Shown: positions 14,110-15,581 of the stretch, in pieces
How positions within the stretch are numbered: position 1 is the first letter of the stretch
Layout of the letters: every line of letters begins with the position of its first letter
Assembly (NCBI GenBank): GCA_002451755.1
Contig: DKDF01000098.1
Span: 15,613-31,193 of the forward strand
DNA: 15,581 nt
Origin: Ruminococcaceae bacterium UBA6855
GTDB lineage: Bacteria; Bacillota; Clostridia; Oscillospirales; Acutalibacteraceae
Direction: 5' to 3'
The notes under the pieces: model-generated
What the model was told of the DNA's origin: nothing
The model's database searches: none
What the model saw: the letters and a program-made list of their open reading frames with translations, nothing else
Translations under genes and position numbers: made by a program

Positions 14110-14161
14110 AATCGCGCATAGCCGCGTTGTGAGAACCATGCCCGTTTGGTCACCTCTGTAG

Positions 14162-14180
14162 GGGCGGATATTATCCGCCC
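14162..14180. repeat. Palindrome 1 of the array
   Basis: GGGCGGAT (14162-14169) and ATCCGCCC (14173-14180) form a perfect 8-bp stem with an ATT triloop, preceded by TGTAG. There is no T-run after it, so it is not a terminator. Confidence 0.9.
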
Positions 14181-14308
14181 GCGAGTCAGAACCGTGCGCC
14201 TTGTCTCGCACAAAATTCTTTCGTCATCTACCCTGATTAAATTTGATGACGAGTAAAATCGCGCATAGCTGCGTTGTGAGAACCATGCCCGTTCGGTGAC
14301 CGCTGTAG

Positions 14309-14327
14309 GGGCGGATATCATCCGCCC
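14309..14327. repeat. Palindrome 2 of the array
   Basis: The same 8-bp stem, 14309-14316 with 14320-14327, with the triloop changed to ATC. It is 147 bases after palindrome 1. Confidence 0.9.
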
Positions 14328-14453
14328 GCGGTTCAGAACTGTGCGCATTGCTCTGCACAATTTTCTTTCGTCATCTACTCTGAGCGGATTTGATGACGAG
14401 TAATTTTGCGCGATACTGCGTTGCACGAACCTGTGAATTCAGTCACGCTGTAG

Positions 14454-14472
14454 GGGCGGATATCATCCGCCC
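14454..14472. repeat. Palindrome 3 of the array
   Basis: The same stem, 14454-14461 with 14465-14472, with triloop ATC. It is 145 bases after palindrome 2. The stem is unchanged although the flanks have diverged, which suggests that the structure is maintained. Confidence 0.9.
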
Positions 14473-14485
14473 GTGAATCAGATGC

Positions 14486-14532
14486 GGCTGACTGTGACAG
14501 TCGGTTTGCTATCCCCGGCGCGCCGTGCGCCG
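14486..14532 (+). other. Two further hairpins in the nusA leader
   Basis: GACTG/CAGTC (14490-14494 with 14498-14502), extendable by four outer pairs, three of them G-T wobbles, is followed by GGTTTGC. CGGCGC/GCGCCG (14516-14521 with 14527-14532) is followed by TTTG. Both have short T content and would be at most weak terminators. The remaining 40 bases to nusA are AT-rich and lead into AAAAGGA. Confidence 0.4.
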
Positions 14533-14572
14533 TTTGAAATAAAAAATTCACTTAAAAGGATTGATTTGGAAA

Positions 14573-15581
14573 ATGAATAAAAAAGAAAGAAACGAGGAAA
14601 GCAAGAAGAACAAGGAGTTCTTTGAAGCCGTGAAACTGCTCAGCAAGGACACCGGCGTCACCGTTGACGCGATGTGCGAGAGCATCCAGAATGTCCTCAT
14701 CGGCGCGCTGAAAAAGGAATATAACAACAAGGACATCGTCTTCTGCGATGTCGACGCCGACAAGGGCGAGTTCCGCGTCTATCTGCGCAAGACCGTAGTG
14801 TCCGAGATATCCGATCCCGACACCGATCTGCTCGTCGAGCAGGCTCAGCAGTATAAGAAAGGCGCGATGCCCGGCGATATCGTTGAGATTCCCGTCGAGA
14901 CCGCAAAGGTCAGCAGAATAACCGCTGAAAAGGGCAAACATATGCTCCGCCAGGCTATCCGCGAGGCAGAGCAGGGTCAGCTTCGCAGCGAACTTGAGAG
15001 CCACAATCAGGAGATCATCACCGTCACCGTCCAGCGCGTTATCCCCGAGTCGGGCGATGCGGTCGTCAGCCTCGGCAAGACCGAAGCCGTGCTCTACAAG
15101 AGCGAGCAGCTCCCCGACGAGGTGCTTCAGCCCAACGATATTATCAAAGTCTATGTCGCCGGCGTTCGCAGCACAGATAAGAACACCCGCGCAACCATTT
15201 CGAGAACCCATCCCGGTCTTGTCAGAAGACTGTTTGAAGAGGAAGTTCCCGAGATATTCGACGGCACCGTTGAGATAAAGGCGGTCGCCAGAGAGGCGGG
15301 CTCCAGAACAAAGATGGCAGTTTACAGCGCAGATCCGGATGTCGATCCCGTCGGCGCATGCATCGGTCCGCGCGGCGCGCGTGTCGGCAAGATAGTCGAC
15401 CTGCTCGGCGGCGAGAAAATCGATATAGTCAAATACAGCGATGTGCCCGAGGAGTTTATCGCGGCGGCACTCGCTCCCGCCGATGTCGTTGACGTCACGG
15501 TCGAAGAGGGCGAAGAGAAGGTCTGCCGCGTCAGAGTGCCGGACAGCCAGCTCTCCCTCGCTATCGGCAACAAGGGTCAGA
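14573..15581 (+). CDS. nusA: Transcription termination/antitermination factor NusA (3' end outside window)
   Basis: Binds RNA polymerase and nascent RNA to modulate pausing, termination and antitermination. The first 336 codons are present and the frame runs off the window. The N-terminal RNA-polymerase-binding domain covers about 15-140, including ESIQNVLIGALKKEY and the later RQAIREAEQ helix. The S1 domain is about 145-210. HPGLVRRLFEEEVPEIFDG (213-231) is a strong family signature. KH1 has ACIGPRGARV (262-271), and the KH2 GxxG loop, IGNKGQ, is at the very edge. The start ATG at 14573 has AAAAGGA (14554-14560), 12 bases away, a rather long spacing. The N-terminus has a short extra Lys/Glu-rich run before the usual start of the domain. 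It belongs to the rimP operon, although the repeat array lies between. ylxR, infB and others would be expected next. Confidence 0.96.
   Translation, partial: MNKKERNEESKKNKEFFEAVKLLSKDTGVTVDAMCESIQNVLIGALKKEYNNKDIVFCDVDADKGEFRVYLRKTVVSEISDPDTDLLVEQAQQYKKGAMPGDIVEIPVETAKVSRITAEKGKHMLRQAIREAEQGQLRSELESHNQEIITVTVQRVIPESGDAVVSLGKTEAVLYKSEQLPDEVLQPNDIIKVYVAGVRSTDKNTRATISRTHPGLVRRLFEEEVPEIFDGTVEIKAVAREAGSRTKMAVYSADPDVDPVGACIGPRGARVGKIVDLLGGEKIDIVKYSDVPEEFIAAALAPADVVDVTVEEGEEKVCRVRVPDSQLSLAIGNKGQ

Larger units (their letters stand above)
14098..14482. repeat. Tandem 147-bp repeat array between rimP and nusA (about 2.6 units)
   Basis: Unit 1 begins at 14098, unit 2 at 14245 and unit 3 at 14392, exactly 147 bases apart each time. 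Units 1 and 2 are very similar throughout. Unit 3 is more diverged and its similarity fades after about 14482. Each unit opens with GATGACGA, and units 1 and 2 carry the inverted copy TCGTCATC at 14221-14228 and 14368-14375. They therefore look like 131-bp elements with 8-bp terminal inverted repeats joined by 16-bp linkers. The middle of each holds TGTAGGGGCGGAT with its palindrome partner. Homology with the other copies begins exactly at GATGACGA inside rimP. This array fills most of the 463-bp gap before nusA. I see no protein gene in it. Confidence 0.9.

Noticed and set aside
14098..14482. CRISPR array
   Set aside because: The period is 147 bases with similarity throughout the unit. There are no short identical repeats with unique spacers and no cas genes.

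Overview
The window looks like chromosome of an uncultured anaerobic Firmicute, most likely a Clostridia/Oscillospirales gut-type bacterium. The evidence is a Bacillus/Clostridium-type (GSI-alpha) glutamine synthetase, a rimP-nusA pair, AGGAG-type ribosome binding sites before nearly every start, sigma-A-like promoters, and intergenic TGTAGGGGCGG...CCGCCC palindromes of a style I associate from memory with that order. Base composition is fairly GC-rich throughout, except for one visibly AT-rich block around 4454-5480.

Layout. (1) 1-4410, plus strand: three tandem paralogous secreted alpha/beta-hydrolases. The first is cut by the window edge, and the second and third are complete with signal peptides. 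(2) 4422-5510: an AT-rich island with one sugar-phosphate isomerase/epimerase-like TIM barrel on the minus strand. It has its own strong promoter and is bracketed by hairpins. (3) 5521-8054, minus strand: argG-argH, overlapping by 4 bases, the last two steps of arginine synthesis. (4) 8197-10406, minus strand: a class I/II PLP aminotransferase and trpS, 5 bases apart. (5) 10547-11993: a HAD phosphatase (plus) and an amidohydrolase (minus), converging with a single base between stop codons. (6) 12129-13460: glnA. (7) 13618 to the end: rimP and the first 336 codons of nusA, separated by a 463-bp stretch that is mostly a 147-bp tandem repeat array.

Most genes are housekeeping nitrogen/amino-acid metabolism (argG, argH, glnA, aminotransferase, trpS) and transcription/translation (rimP, nusA). 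The accessory content is the hydrolase cluster, the AT-rich island and the repeat array.

The points most worth a second look are these. The three-copy secreted hydrolase cluster has a variant nucleophile elbow lacking the usual glycine. The repeat array starts inside the last three codons of rimP and splits a normally tight operon. Two divergent promoter pairs have -35 boxes overlapping by five bases with the same one-base offset. The glnA -10 box sits inside a perfect 7-bp inverted repeat. I found no mobile-element genes, tRNA, rRNA or CRISPR array, and no multi-gene system that I can defend as wholly new.
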